The notes under the pieces: model-generated | The model's input: the letters and a program-made list of their open reading frames with translations, nothing else | The model's database searches: none | What the model was told of the DNA's origin: nothing | Shown here: positions 9,876 through 22,483 of the stretch, piece by piece | How positions within the stretch are numbered: position 1 is the stretch's first letter | Layout: the number at the start of each line of letters is the position of its first letter | Assembly (NCBI GenBank): GCA_003255065.1 | Contig: QAOA01008173.1 | Span: forward strand, 62,001 to 126,000 | Length of the DNA: 64,000 nt | Source: Cercis canadensis | Taxonomy: Eukaryota > Streptophyta > Magnoliopsida > Fabales > Fabaceae | Reading direction: 5' to 3' | Translations under genes and position numbers: made by a program

Positions 9876-12800
9876 GCGGAAGATAATTTATGTGGTTTAT
9901 CATCCTCTAACCATAACCATCTCAGAAATGTTGGCCTCACTATTCTTTCAGACAAATTTGGGACAATGCATGGAGCTGGAAATCTGTGACTACTGCCATT
10001 TTTCCTTGGAGAATTGGGATTACAGCTCTGTTACTGCATTATATAACTTAATTACCTGGTCAACCATTGGAAATTGTTGTATAATTGGAATCTGTTAGTC
10101 TAGGCGAAATAGTCTATTTCTAATTTGGGTAAAATATCATTTGTAAGTAGATATTACAGTTCACAAAATACTCTTCACGCCTTTTTGCATTTCTTTGAAT
10201 TGTTCAAAGCTGGAATAAACAAATCTTGAAATATCTTGTTACTGAGCCTTTCATTGGTCACTGTTAGAGATTGCCATTCACTTTCAGTTTTTTCTCATTA
10301 TATTTGTTAGTATATTAGTTTGTTAAAAAAAGATCCTAGAGATACAGATGATTTAAGGTTGCCGATTTCTGATTAGTCTACTTTAACGTGCTTCTGTTAC
10401 CTCACTGGGTACGGTAGCTAACATAATTTATACATTAAGAGGATGTTTGTAATTATTTGAGCTTAAGAAAGCAAAAAAGTGAAATATTATTAATGGAATG
10501 CAACAGCATACGCATTTAGCTGCTAACACAGGTTATTAAACTGCATTATCAGCTTTAAGTCAAAGGTTGATGTGATGAATGTATGCTTTGCCAGGGACTG
10601 ATAATGATGGGAATAAGGAAACAGTCCCATAAAAACATAATCCCAAATTAGTGGCCGTACTCTGTTTTGTGTCAAGTATAATTGAATTTTGACTACTTTA
10701 TGAATTGGAATTGGTGATCTCATAGGAAATATTAGACTTGTGGTAACTCCTTCATTTGCACGCTGAGATATAATAACTTTTCGCTTTGTGGAATGCTACG
10801 TGGCATAGGATTCGATATCAAATTTTAACTGGGAAGTACATGATTGGAGAATGAGTGCGAAATAATTTTAGTGGGGTGTTGTTACGTTGATCTTGATGTA
10901 CAGATTGGGTAATGGCGAAAATCGTAGAATCTTTTTCAGCATGATTCTCTAGATGGGGTTGTTAGAAAGAAATGAGCTTTTCCATAGTCCAATTTAGATG
11001 TGACAAATTGTTACAATCACCCTGCACTTATGAGATCATTGCGCTACTCAACGCAACACTTAAGGCGAAAGATATGGTATTAATGGGTTTCTGTTCTATG
11101 TGGTATTGATAGGTTCTACTACTTGTACAACAAAGTAAAAAGATTTCTTCAACTACACGTCCAATACAATGGTGGGAGTGCTGTATATATCTATGGGAGG
11201 AAATATTTCTGACGGTTGCAGATGCTCACATTACTGAGGTATCACCTTCACATCACTTTTTGATGAATAATCAGAGCCATAAAATTCAGATACTACTAAT
11301 CCATTTCTGTTTAAATGCAAAAATAGAAATAATCACACTCTTATTTTTAAGGCCAAAAATTGGCCGCACCTAGTTTCTAACTAGAATTTTGAAGCTGTTA
11401 TATTTCATCAAGGTCAGTATAAGAACTGCTGAATGAAACCCTTCCCAACAGTGACATTCACATCTTTGTCCTGCACCTAATACCCTTAAGCTTAAAAGTG
11501 AGTTGCACTCAAACTAGTGCATTCAATCTTGATGGTATTCACAACCAAGTCTGAAATAGTCTTGATTAGTATTTTAAGTCTAATTAAGTCAAGGTAGTGG
11601 TGAAAGAGATGGCTATGGCATTGGTGGATTGGATTAGTTAATCAAAAAATAGGGTTGGAGATGTAGAAAGTAGGAAAATGAGGCAAATTAGCGACTTCAT
11701 TAAGGTATATATAATAGGGTGGGTGTACCATTCTTGGCTGGTGGTCATCATCAAAAAGTAATCCCTTGGAATATTTGGATAGTTGGTTTTCAGCAGTTTT
11801 AACAGTTGAGAGGTGAATATAACTTCCAAAAACAGAAACCCTTATTCCTATTTCCTAATATCAATATGAGTGACTGCACCAAATCAGAATATATGAACCA
11901 AGCTGAGGAATCTGATGTAGAAGTCATACTTTTTCTGTGAAAACTTAGAACAGAAGACTTTAACTCTTGAATATTCCAACTAATCAAAATTCCTTCCTGT
12001 TCAATTCTTTCTATCAAATTTCTTAGGGGAAAAGATAAATTCATGGATTCTCTTCTAGTAATGTCAATCTAAGCTTCTACAGATTAAAGTCCTTAAAATT
12101 GTTCTCCCCAACAAGAGCCATGTAGCCCAACAATATCTGAACCTAATTAATCTGGATAAGTTAAAGAATTGGATTGAAAATATAATGAATGGAAAAAAAA
12201 TCCCTATAGAGGCTCGGATAGAGGTACTTGGTTTGATCAACTAGTGAGGATCATTCAGTTGAAGCTTCACCATTTAGGCAAGCATTCTCCATTTGACCTA
12301 GTTTTCTCATTTTGGTTAATTGGTTGGAAGAGGAAGATGGAGGAGGAATTTACTATCCATCTAGTTGTTGTGTTTGTTGATGAGTTATCTTCCTGGTTAG
12401 GAGAGACTACCACAACAAAGATTCCTACAAATTTATATGTTTTGATAACATGCAAGTACAAGAGAATTGATGTTCTGGTACTACCAAAACTAATTCCAGT
12501 TACACAGTAAAATTGCTAAGGCCAAAAGAAAAGTAGGTAAAACAGGTGAACAGTCAAGAAAGCACCCTGTACATGAAAGTTGAGTCTCTCAATAGTTTCA
12601 TATCTATCTTCTAAAGAATGCTCCTGTACTATAACTTATTAATTATACAGCCTAGCTTGATGAATAAGACTCCAGCATATTCAACCCATAAAAGCAAAGT
12701 ATGTACGTGTATATGTGCAGGGTTCCATTATTTTTCAGGTATTTTTGACCTTTTGAGCCACTTGAATTTGTTATAGAGATCCTAAGATTGAATAGGTGTA

Positions 12801-15800
12801 TTCACATTATTTAAAAAATAACTATATCAGCGTTTCGTACTATATTGGGTATGAAACTTGTATTAATATTCATGTAACATAAATATTTGTGGAGAGAGAG
12901 AGAAGGTTGTTAAGAATTGAAGAAAACGCCGGCCTGAATTAGCAGTGACAGTTACCAATGTATTAGGGAAATGCTTTGTGTTTAGACAGACGGTGGGTGA
13001 AAGATTTCGCTCACTTTTCCAAGAAGCAACTTCTGCAATTTGGGGAAAACGGTAGGCCAACAGTCAATGGAATGACATTTGCCTTCATTCAATATAACGG
13101 AATGTGTTTGATTAATTTTGGGTATAAAAAACATTTTATTTATCATTGTTATATCAATGAAAAACATGTCCATCAAACAATCTATTTGCTATTTGGAGTA
13201 ATGCTTAATGTTAAAAATAAAACAATCACCTTAACATTTTTTTCATTGTGGGCAGGCAGTGGTTTGTTAACAAGACTGGGTCTAAAGTGGTTAAAAGTTT
13301 TGAAAGTCTTTAAACACACTTCTAACATGCCTTACCCAAGTCAAATAATGGCTTTCTAGCTCATAAGCCAATGAGAAATATGTTAAGGTTAACGGGGCAT
13401 TAAAATAGTATAAAATATTAGGAGTTGCATCGACAACAATATCAGTTAACTTTTTAACCAATTTTGAAAATTAACTATTATTAAAATCTTTTTCTTATTG
13501 GTGTTGTTGTTGCAAATTAAAATCTTTTCCATAATCATGTAAGACTTTTTAATCATATGACACCTTTTTGGTCGTTGCAAATTCACATGTATATATATCG
13601 AATTATTTTGCAATCTATTAGCCCATACATCTCCATCGACTAATTTGTTAGTTTAACACTTCACCTATCATTATTTCTTTTAGTCTTAAATTCATTATTT
13701 TTGCATGCATAGTTCCTTAACCATCTCCAACAAGGATGGCTGCTAAATATATAATTAGCTAATCATGTTTGATTACATTAACATTTCACCTAAAGGGTGG
13801 TTAGCTAAGAGAGAAAAGCCTAATGAAATTCAGAATCAGTCTAAGAAATTGACAGGTGGGGACAATAAGAGTTCTCATTTTATAATGAAGTTATGAATTT
13901 CTTCCTTTCTTTTGAATATTTATCATAGTTTCATTACTACTAATTATTAGTTTAAATATATATTTAAATGTCAAGATACATTATATCATTTATCAACACA
14001 CAGGTAAATTATAATAATTCATCAAAAATGATAAGTCATATATATTCATAATTCCGATGCTTAGAATTCATTTTTTTTTTATGGACAATATATAATGCAA
14101 AAGCATATATACTTAAAATCATGCAGCCCTATTGTTAGGAATGTTGGTTCAAGTTAATGAAAAAACCTGTTTTAATTTGGTCCATAAAAAAAAAATATAT
14201 TTTTTCAATTAATTAAGCTTTCGTGTAGGAAGATAGCATTAAAAAAATAAATGTATACTGGCTTTGGCAAACTTACTCAAATTCACTCAATAAGTTGTGA
14301 TGACTTGGAAGGCAACTTTATGACTGCCTGCACAAGCTTGCTCAAAACATATTATTTTTTGTGACCTGTTTTTAGTAAATATTAGTCATTTTGACACGGA
14401 TTTATGTGTGGTCAAGACTCAACAATACACGTAGATTTTCCCTAAAAACATGCACGTAAATGTTTAATTTTCTTTGCATGGATATCTTCTACAAATTATA
14501 GTTCTTTAATATTCTTTATAATCTTAATTATACTACAATGCAAAGTGCTAAACGTGGCTCTAACTATTTCAACTAGCACCATTAATATATTCTCAGTTTG
14601 GTTTCGTTTTTTGTTTTTCTTTAATGACGAGGATTACCTTGCAGGCAAACCTCAGGGTATGCACCATCTTGCAAGAAACAGGTCTACGGCCTCAATCCGT
14701 ATCTCCTTTAGCGTGTGTAGGTCATATTAAAATATTTGATAACATTGATAAATTTTCTTTTGCTTAGGTCAAATGTCATCACAAGATTAACTTTCAAAAG
14801 AAAAATATATTAGTCTTTTTCTTTAGGAATATAGAAAATGCTCTTTTATTATCAACATATTAATTAATATCATTCAATTCTTGTTAGTATTAATAGATCA
14901 TTAGTTTGGAATCCAAAGTTGGTACGCGTCATAGCAAGGTAATGCATGAGAAGGCGAGCCAAAGAGTGATCTTACTTGCACAATATTTGGATCACGATTC
15001 ACAATTGACAATCATGCATGGGTTTTACTTGAGTTCAAATGGCTCTACCATTTATTTAATTTTTAAACTGTGAGTAGTATTATTGAAGGAAGAGGGCAAA
15101 CTAAACAATCTAACTCAAACAACTAAGTATTTCATACTGTATTCTTTCAATTGATATAGGAGGTCAATGTTTATCCATCATACAACTAAAAAGAAAAACC
15201 TTAATTACAAAAATGATAAATACACAAACATATGGTTACAAAAAAAATTAATAGAATTTGAGTTCAAAATAATCCCACATAGACTTTTTCTCTTAAACAC
15301 AGATTACATTACATGTGTAATTTATGAATTTTATTTGATGTGTATTGTTCTTAACCAGAAGGGCTTTTACCTTTTAGGTAAAAAAAAAAGTAAATTTTTG
15401 CCTTTCCTGACAGCATTAGATAAAAAAACAGTTGTAGGAGACCACATGTTTGACTGAAAAGGTGGCAGGTTTTGATTTGATGAATGATGATGATCTGGTC
15501 GAGTGACTCGAGTCTCCACGTGCAGTTGTGACGATTCTAAGCTAAATGTTGTTAGTTACGCCTGAAAGCTGATCTAAACCTAAAACATCCACCCGTGTGC
15601 GTACAACTTCCAAATAGTCTAACTAGAGTACCAAACCCCACACCCCTTTCCATTATTTTCATCCTAATTAATTGTTGTGTATATAAATAACCAAAATAGG
15701 CCAAAACCTATTCATATTTTCAATCCATGCACTGTGCTTAGCCACCAAATGACTTTTCTAAAAGAACTTTAAGATTAGGGTTTGGGTCAATTAACTGTTT

Positions 15801-16020
15801 AATGGCAAAGCAAGTGGAATACGTTAATAAATTTATGGTTGATGTCACATATATAGACATATCCATTTGCAAAATTCTTCTAGTTTCAATATAATACCAT
15901 TAGTAAATACATAAAATAAGGAAAATGAGTAAGCTTGGTGGGTTATAAGTAGACGTTGTAGGTTAGAAACTTGGGAAGATGTTGAAAGCAGAACCAAACT
16001 CGCTCCACTAAGCAACCTCT
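9876..16020. other. Long AT-rich spacer between DPB2 and the MYB gene
   Basis: About the first 400 bases are probably the DPB2 3' untranslated region. I find no convincing gene in the rest. Open frames at 12244-12510 and 12976-13359 (+) and 11638-12044 (-) match no family I recognise and lack supporting splice or promoter context. Old decayed repeats are possible, but I could not define their ends. Confidence 0.45.
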
Positions 16021-16050
16021 CTTTTTCTTCTCTCCTCCCACATCACATGC

Positions 16051-16466
16051 TTATATATTTATAAAAATGTGTTACTTATAAGGGGGTTTGTTAGCCAAAA
16101 CGTTTGCATCAATCGCAGGTGCAAGGTCTGTCCAAACCCTTCCACTCTCTAACGGAAAACACTTTCCCATCTTCCCTACCATATATTCTCTCTCTTTGTC
16201 TCTTTCTTTTCCCCTTGTCTTCATTTATTGTTTCTCTTCCCCCCTCTCTCTCTCTCTCTCTCTCTCCCTCTCTTTTTCTCTGTGTGCTTTAATATTCTTC
16301 CCATCGATCATAGCTTGGTGTTCATAAACATAGCTTAATTATAGCGGGGATAGAAGATCAAGCAAGAGGGAGAGGAGTAGCCTAGTCTTGTGCTAGGGTT
16401 TCCTGTTCTCTTTCTTTCTTTGCTGTTGTTTTCGTTGTACTTGTTCTCTAGGTTTTTGGGGATAAT
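16051..16466 (+). promoter_or_regulatory. TATA region and CT-rich leader of the MYB gene
   Basis: TATAAAA at 16060-16066 could place the transcript start near 16090-16100. The leader then contains a (CT)n microsatellite at about 16241-16266. No ATG occurs between about 16090 and the MYB start at 16467, so the MYB start is the first ATG of the inferred transcript, with no upstream open frame. Confidence 0.5.
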
Positions 16467-17694
16467 ATGTGCAGTAGAGGCCATTGGAGGCCAGCTGAAG
16501 ATGAGAAACTTCGCGAGTTGGTGGAACGATATGGGCCCCATAATTGGAACGCCATAGCTGAAAAGCTCAGAGGAAGATCAGGTGAATGATCAGATCAATC
16601 ATCTGATTAATTAATCTTCTTGTGATAATTATTAGCTATCTAACACAATTATTAACGGCTTAACTACATATAACCTATGTAGTTTACTAGGGAATATATA
16701 AGCTATACTAGCACAACACAAGCTACAGTTTGCCCTAGATTTATTTACACATATAGTTCAATTAAGGAAAATCAAGCAACTAATTGTGATAACCTGTTAC
16801 TTAGTTTTATTGGCAAATTGTTTTGTAGGGTTTGATGTAGAAATTAAGACCCAGAAATTTAAAATAGTTCCAACTTCCATGAAGTGCCTATGTTTGTAAA
16901 ACTTATAGGCTATGGCTATATATATAGCAAATTAACACCAAGTGTCTTGAATTGATTTAGGTAAGAGCTGCAGGTTGAGGTGGTTCAATCAACTAGACCC
17001 AAGAATAAATAGAACTCCATTCACAGAGGAGGAAGAAGAGAGGCTTCTAGCTTCTCACCGGATTCATGGGAATAGATGGGCTGTAATTGCAAGGCTTTTC
17101 CCTGGACGGACTGATAATGCTGTCAAGAATCACTGGCATGTGATGATGGCGAGGATTCGCCGAGAAAGGTCTAAACTAAATGCAAAACGGCCTCTTAATC
17201 AGAGAAGGTTTTCTCCTAGCCGCGAGGATCAGACAAATTATGATACAAGGAATATTCCTTCGTTTGTTGAGAAATACTATGAAAAATATAGCCGTCCTTG
17301 TATCACATATAACCCTTTCCAACTTCCCAAGCAGTTTTACTTTCAAACGCCAAGTTCTTGTCCAACAATGCTTGAAGGTAACTACATTTAATGAGCTAGC
17401 TCTGTTGTTCATAGCTTTGATTAATCTTTTTTCTGCCATCTTTTTGCCATGTTTAAGTAGTCCACATGTGTCTACTTCTATGATAAGTTAATTGATCTTA
17501 TCAAGTTCCTTAATATTGCAGATAGAAGTCAATCAGTTGAGTTCTACGATTTTCTACAAGTAAATACTGATTCAAATAGAAGTGAAGTGACGGACAATGC
17601 CAGAAGAGATGAGGACGAAGTTAATCAAGATGCTGTGGGACAACAGAGCAAGGACGGTGTTGCATTCATCGATTTTTTATCTGTTGGAAGCTGA
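16467..17694 (+). CDS. MYB54: R2R3-MYB transcription factor of the MYB52/54 group
   Basis: Three exons (16467-16581, 16961-17377, 17522-17694) encode 234 residues. The R2 repeat is residues 6-54 ([19 protein letters not shown], with the three spaced Trp). R3 follows from about 58 to 105 ([19 protein letters not shown]), where the first Trp is replaced by Phe as is normal in R2R3 proteins. The stretch [16 protein letters not shown] after R3 is typical of subgroup 21 (MYB52, 54, 56, 69, 105, 117). No bHLH-binding motif is seen in R3. The protein ends with FIDFLSVGS, a conserved-looking acidic-hydrophobic tail. Known members act in secondary-wall formation, organ boundaries or ABA response. MYB54 is favoured by the neighbouring PPR and DYRKP genes. 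The first intron splits the R2 helix-3 codon for Gly, the usual position. Confidence 0.88.
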
Positions 17695-20234
17695 TCCTAA
17701 CATCTGTGTAAAAGAATCATTTACCTATTTGTACTAAGCCTGACTAGTCAAAGACTCACCTAGATGGCTAGATGCATTGCCTGCATATGTAACTAGTGCA
17801 TTGACACAAGGAAATGTATTTAAGATATATATATACACTTGTAAGATGTAAACGAATGTTTTTTTTAGGAAGTTTCATAAAAGTTTTAGTTGTTAGATAA
17901 AAGTCTAAGAATGGATTGATCTCTTGATTAGTTTGTCAAAGATATTCTGATACCACATTTAAATTTGATTTAATCAAAAAGTTTAAATTGTTAAATAAGG
18001 GCTTAAAAATAATTTTATATTTAACATGTGACACTTGACCTATTATTAGTATTGTTGTTTAATTTTTTTTTTTAATTATTAAAGGGATGTTGCTTCTTAC
18101 GAGATCCTTCATATCAAACAATTTAGAGCATACGTGTAATATACCTTGGTTTGTAGATAAGAAATTGTGTCTTGCAACTTATCGCAGTGAATGATGGTTT
18201 TTTCAGAAAAAAAAATTTAGTGTAGCTATTTCAAATATAACGGCATCAAAGGTAGCTAGTTCTTTATAACTTTTATACTGAAATAAAGCTAAAGAAATGA
18301 ACTTTATTATGTCCACAGGTGTTAGAGTTAAAAGTTTCAGTGGCTTGATTTATATTTTTTTAGTGATAAACACTATAAAATTTTTAATAATGACCTAGAT
18401 AATTTTTTTATAATTATATTAATTATATAAGCCTGATTAAAAAATTTTCTGTAATTAAGCAATCATAATAATTCATTTTTTCTTTTGTAATTTTAGATGA
18501 AAATTTTGAAATGTAAAAAATAGTTTGAGTTTGAAATGTTTAACTATTGAAGAATTTATTACTGTTTTATTTTTGTTTTGTTTTAAATATATTTGTAAAA
18601 TTTTAGTTGCTGATTGAAATGTTTTACTTTAGTATACCAAATAATAACTCTAAAAAATCCTTTGATTTAATGGAGAAGGCCAAAGCAAAATTGGCTAAGT
18701 ATTCCCTTCGGTAGTTGGTATTCGCATCATATATATATTCGTCAATTCCTGCTGTGTACCTCAAAAAGGCATGAAATCGTTTGATATTTTGACCTAGTTG
18801 TGCTTTTGATATCTTTTCCTTCGGCTATTAATCGTGGGTTGAATTTTTGAGTCATCATAATATGTAGTTGATAGTTGATGTAAGACATATTGTGCTCTTA
18901 TCCAGTCCTAACAAATCCAAGTTTCTCAGTGGGAATGCTTCTTCTTCTTCTTCTTTCTTTCTTTCTTTTTTCTTTTTAATTACAATTTCAGTTTTTTAAG
19001 TCTTCCATGGATTGTGATGAATTCCTAATCTTTTACAAGAAATTTAACCACCCAGGGGTTCTAATAATTGTATTTAGGACCATTTAACCAGTGACGTAGC
19101 CTCCGACATAGCCGACAATGAAGCATAATCTTAGAGGGACTTATAACTGCCTCTTGATCCATTATTATATATCTTGAGCTCAATAGTTCACATTCCACTA
19201 TAATGGTGAAAAACAAAATTTTTTTCATTCTGTCAATTAATCATGACTTTCTTGGTGACTTTGAATGATCTAACTCATCAACAAAATGCTGATTTGCTGA
19301 TATTTAGATTAGGTTTCCCACAAAAATTACAAGATAGTTCTTTTGTATGAAGTTAATTGCTATAGAAAGAGTCTGTTAATAGTTAACCATATACTTACAA
19401 TTCTAGTTAGGTCTTGAGTTTCCAAAGTAGCTTTGATATCATATCCAACTCAAAATATCTTCAACAGAAAGTTTTAGTTCTGCCTTGGGATGATTTGAGG
19501 CCATATTTTTTTTTTTTTTTTTTATTTNTTTTTTGTTATTTCCTATTATCTATTGGGTTTTGACTTGTGACGGGAAGTAGTATATATGAACTAATTTTCT
19601 TTATTTATTTATTAGAGATTACATAAGGGGTAGTTAATCCTTTCTTGTAATATATCCCATCTTATATGTTTCCGATGAAAATTAATTGAAATTTTCGTAG
19701 TAGAATATCTAATACTCAATCAACAATAGAGTATCCTTGAAACTGTGAGCGAATTTGCTTTGGTGCTTATGTTCTTATTATTGAAAATTCACATGGTGGA
19801 GACTAGTTAGCAGTGGCATGAGTCACCAGAAAGGTTTATTTAAGGAATGCAAAGCTTCAGTACGTATTCACTGTTTTATTTCAATGCTCCTTCTTGAGCT
19901 TTTTAAGTTTACTTAAATGTATATATGGCTTTGATAGTAACAAATTTTCTATGGTTAGCTGATTTGCCAAATACAAGAGGTTAGGAGGTCGTTGCTGCAG
20001 TTTGTTCGGTTCTCGTGGGAAAAGGGACATGCAAACCTTTCCTTTACATTAAGCAAAACATACTGAAATTAAGGATTCTGTTAATACTTAAAAATTCATT
20101 TTGGTTCTTTTATTTTATTTATTTTTACGAATCAGTCTCTCACGATTTAGTTATTACTGAGTTTAGTCAATTTAGTCCACCCATATAACAGCCGTTTAAC
20201 AACTAAGGAAATATGCTGATGTGTTCAAAAAATA
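17695..20234. other. AT-rich spacer after the MYB gene
   Basis: Contains the MYB 3' untranslated region, a CTT/CTTT microsatellite at about 18941-18975, and a poly(T) run at 19507-19530 with an undetermined base at 19528. Bases 20090-20230 resemble the common plant repeat phrase with several copies of TTTAGTC-like words. No gene is seen. Confidence 0.45.
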
Positions 20235-20775
20235 TTAATTTTTTATTACTAAAATGCCAAATAATTCTGATGTGGCATCAATTAAGTAACCCAGCAATAT
20301 CTCAGCCAACTTCTCCATTGAAATCTTCAGACCCACACCTCTCTCCGCCGCCGCAACCACTCGAACATCAACAACGTTGGAAACTAAGATGTTATGTCTG
20401 CACTTCCAGAGGATGGTCCGGTCCATGTAGTTCCACACCCCTACGAAGGTGTTAAGAGGGTCACAGAGGAATCGCCGGAGAGCGAGTGGGACAGACTGCG
20501 CGTGGTGGAGCTGGAAGATGAGGCAGTGGCCGCCGACGCAGAGTTGGAGAGTGTCGGCTTGAGGCGGCGTGGTAGAGTACGACTGGCACCACTGGACGCC
20601 GAGCCCAACGACGAGTTTGTGGCGGCGGCGTATGAAGAAGAGCCAGTCGCGGACGACGGTTGTGGATGTGACGGTGGTGCAGATGCGGTGTTGGAAGCAT
20701 TGGACGGTGAAGACTCTGTGTCAGTAAGGGTTTTCGTTCGGGTGGGAGTAAATTCTGATGTGATCGTCGTTCATG
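20235..20775 (-). pseudogene. Werner-syndrome-type 3'-5' exonuclease, decayed
   Basis: Read on the minus strand from an ATG at 20775, the frame begins MNDDHIRIYSHPNENPY and meets a TGA at codon 18. After it the frame stays open for about 160 codons with clear similarity to plant WRN-like exonucleases: TVTSTTVVRDWL, KLVVGLGVQW, TLQLCVGGHCLIFQL, NTFVGV, VVDVRVVAAAERG. Family members carry a DxE pair in the second block (GLDVEW) that binds the metal. Here it reads GLGVQW, so both acidic residues are gone. The C-terminal block with the Y-x3-D motif is missing, replaced by unrelated sequence to the stop at 20235. The gene family is intronless, so this could be a duplicate of any age. The long plus-strand frame over this region is its antisense shadow. 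Confidence 0.8.
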
Positions 20776-21504
20776 GTTTGGTGTCGTCGCCGGGGTTTCG
20801 GTGGGTGTGTTCAGGGAGGTTGAAAGACCTGCCGTTATTGTTTCCGGTGGAAGCGAAGAAACGGTGAGACTCCTTCTTATCCATGGGGATGGAGAGAAAG
20901 AATCGGCTCGAGGAGACGAGGGTTATTTGGGGAAAAAAATGAAAGCCAATCCCATGTGGCCATTCATTTGACGAGGTTTTTTTTAGATTCCGTAATATGT
21001 GATATTATATAAGAATAATTTATATGTAAATAATATGTGTATAAATTAATTTTTATGTTTTTTTGATAAAATAAAATAAATTATATTTATATCTAAAAAT
21101 TACATATACTTGTTACATTAGTATAGCATTGCATATTCATGTTGTATCATAAAATTCTAAGACTAACAATTGAGTTAAAGTTATAAAATTTAGACAAATA
21201 CAAAAATTAAATCATTTATTTTTAGAAATGGAGGACTTAGAGAGGTGTTTACTGCTTTCTTTGTCAACATTTGACGGCAACCTTTTTCTATTCCATGTGT
21301 TGAATTAAAAACAAGATATGCTGTGAAATGTCTTACACATGTAAGAAAAAAAATGTCATAGGAGTTTTACATGTCTTTCTTTCGTCAAGAATATTTCCAA
21401 TGAGAGGTCTAATTCTAACCTTTCAAAATCAAGAGATATAATTCATAGAATTATTACACATATACTAAAGTTTGGAAATTTTTGCATACTTTTTTTTTCA
21501 TTAA

Positions 21505-21772
21505 AATAAAAGTAAAATATATTTTTTATTTTTGAATTATTTTTTAAATGTCACTTTAGTCATTGATTTATTTTTGTCACTTTAGTCTTCAAATAATCAC
21601 ATTGCCTGTCAAATAAGTTCTTCGTAGAACAAAAAATAATTATTTAAAAGACTAATTTAGTGGACAAAATAATTATTTGAGGATTAAAATTATATCAAAA
21701 ATAAATTAAAGAATAAAGTGACATTTAAAAAATAATTTAAAAAATATATATATTTAACTCTTAAAATAAAAA
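21505..21772. mobile_element. MITE-like foldback element
   Basis: The left arm (about 21505-21600) and right arm (about 21680-21772) are imperfect inverted copies. The best block, TTTTTTAAATGTCACTTTA in the left arm, is mirrored at 21715-21740. The interior has no coding capacity. The arms are AT-rich, and the exact ends and target-site duplication cannot be fixed by eye. The word GTCACTTTAGTC is frequent in plant dispersed repeats. Confidence 0.55.
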
Positions 21773-22087
21773 GAATGGCAATATATAGCTTTTGATTTTT
21801 GAAAAAGAATTATTTTTATTATATCCTAATGCTAAACCATACATGTTCATGAATTATTTTATTTTGCTACTGCCATTCTAACTACCCTAGTTTTTATCAA
21901 TTAATTATATATTGAGATTAGTGTGAAAGAGAAGTCCTTACATGAGGAACCCACTTGATAGCAATCAAGTATGAAGCCCCTATAAAGTAGCCTTTGAGAA
22001 GATAACCCAAAGCTTCAATTGGGCCTCATTTACTTCAAGAGTGCTGAACATTTCGTCTTCGATTTCACACAAACATAACTGAAGCCC

Positions 22088-22095
22088 AAAGTCAA
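22088..22095 (+). promoter_or_regulatory. W-box motif upstream of copy A
   Basis: AAAGTCAA, part of the 12-mer CCCAAAGTCAAC shared with copies B, C and D. The reverse strand reads TTGACTTT, a WRKY-binding W-box. It is about 390 bases before the copy A start codon. Confidence 0.55.
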
Positions 22096-22483
22096 CCAAA
22101 TCAGAGGCAGAGCAACCGAAGACGTTGACCACAACAGGTTACCTAACAGGTAAGGTAACCACACTCTCAAGTCACATCCACCATTTTGCATCCCTTTGTT
22201 TATTATCCCCTAATCCATTTCTTTTTGCATTAATCAGTATAGTTTATTATCCAACACTCTAGTCCAACCCTTTTTTCCCATGTTTATTATCCACTATATC
22301 CATTTCATATTCATTTGCATTAATTAATAACAGAGTCAACAAGTATAGTTTATTGTTGTGAGAACTTCTAATACCAGTATATGCTGGCACAGCAATTGAA
22401 AACAAAAAACTACTCTCATTACAAAGTCTTAGTCACATTTCTTATGCTGTAACCAACAACAAAGAATTCCCCATATCCCAGCC

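Larger units (their letters stand above)
20776..22483. other. Spacer before the malectin-LRR cluster
   Basis: AT-rich, with a foldback element at 21505-21772 (listed separately) and the W-box motif of copy A at 22088-22095. A duplicated TTTATTATCC-like phrase occurs between 22195 and 22300. No gene is seen. Confidence 0.5.

Noticed and set aside
12976..13359. 127-codon plus-strand frame in the long spacer
   Set aside because: Composition is like non-coding AT-rich DNA and no motif is seen.
16088..16327. Frames of Ser-Leu repeats before the MYB gene
   Set aside because: They translate the CT-rich leader and have no family match.
20394..20867. Long plus-strand open frame (157 codons) rich in Glu, Val and Asp
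   Set aside because: It is the antisense of the exonuclease relic, which has clear family blocks on the minus strand.
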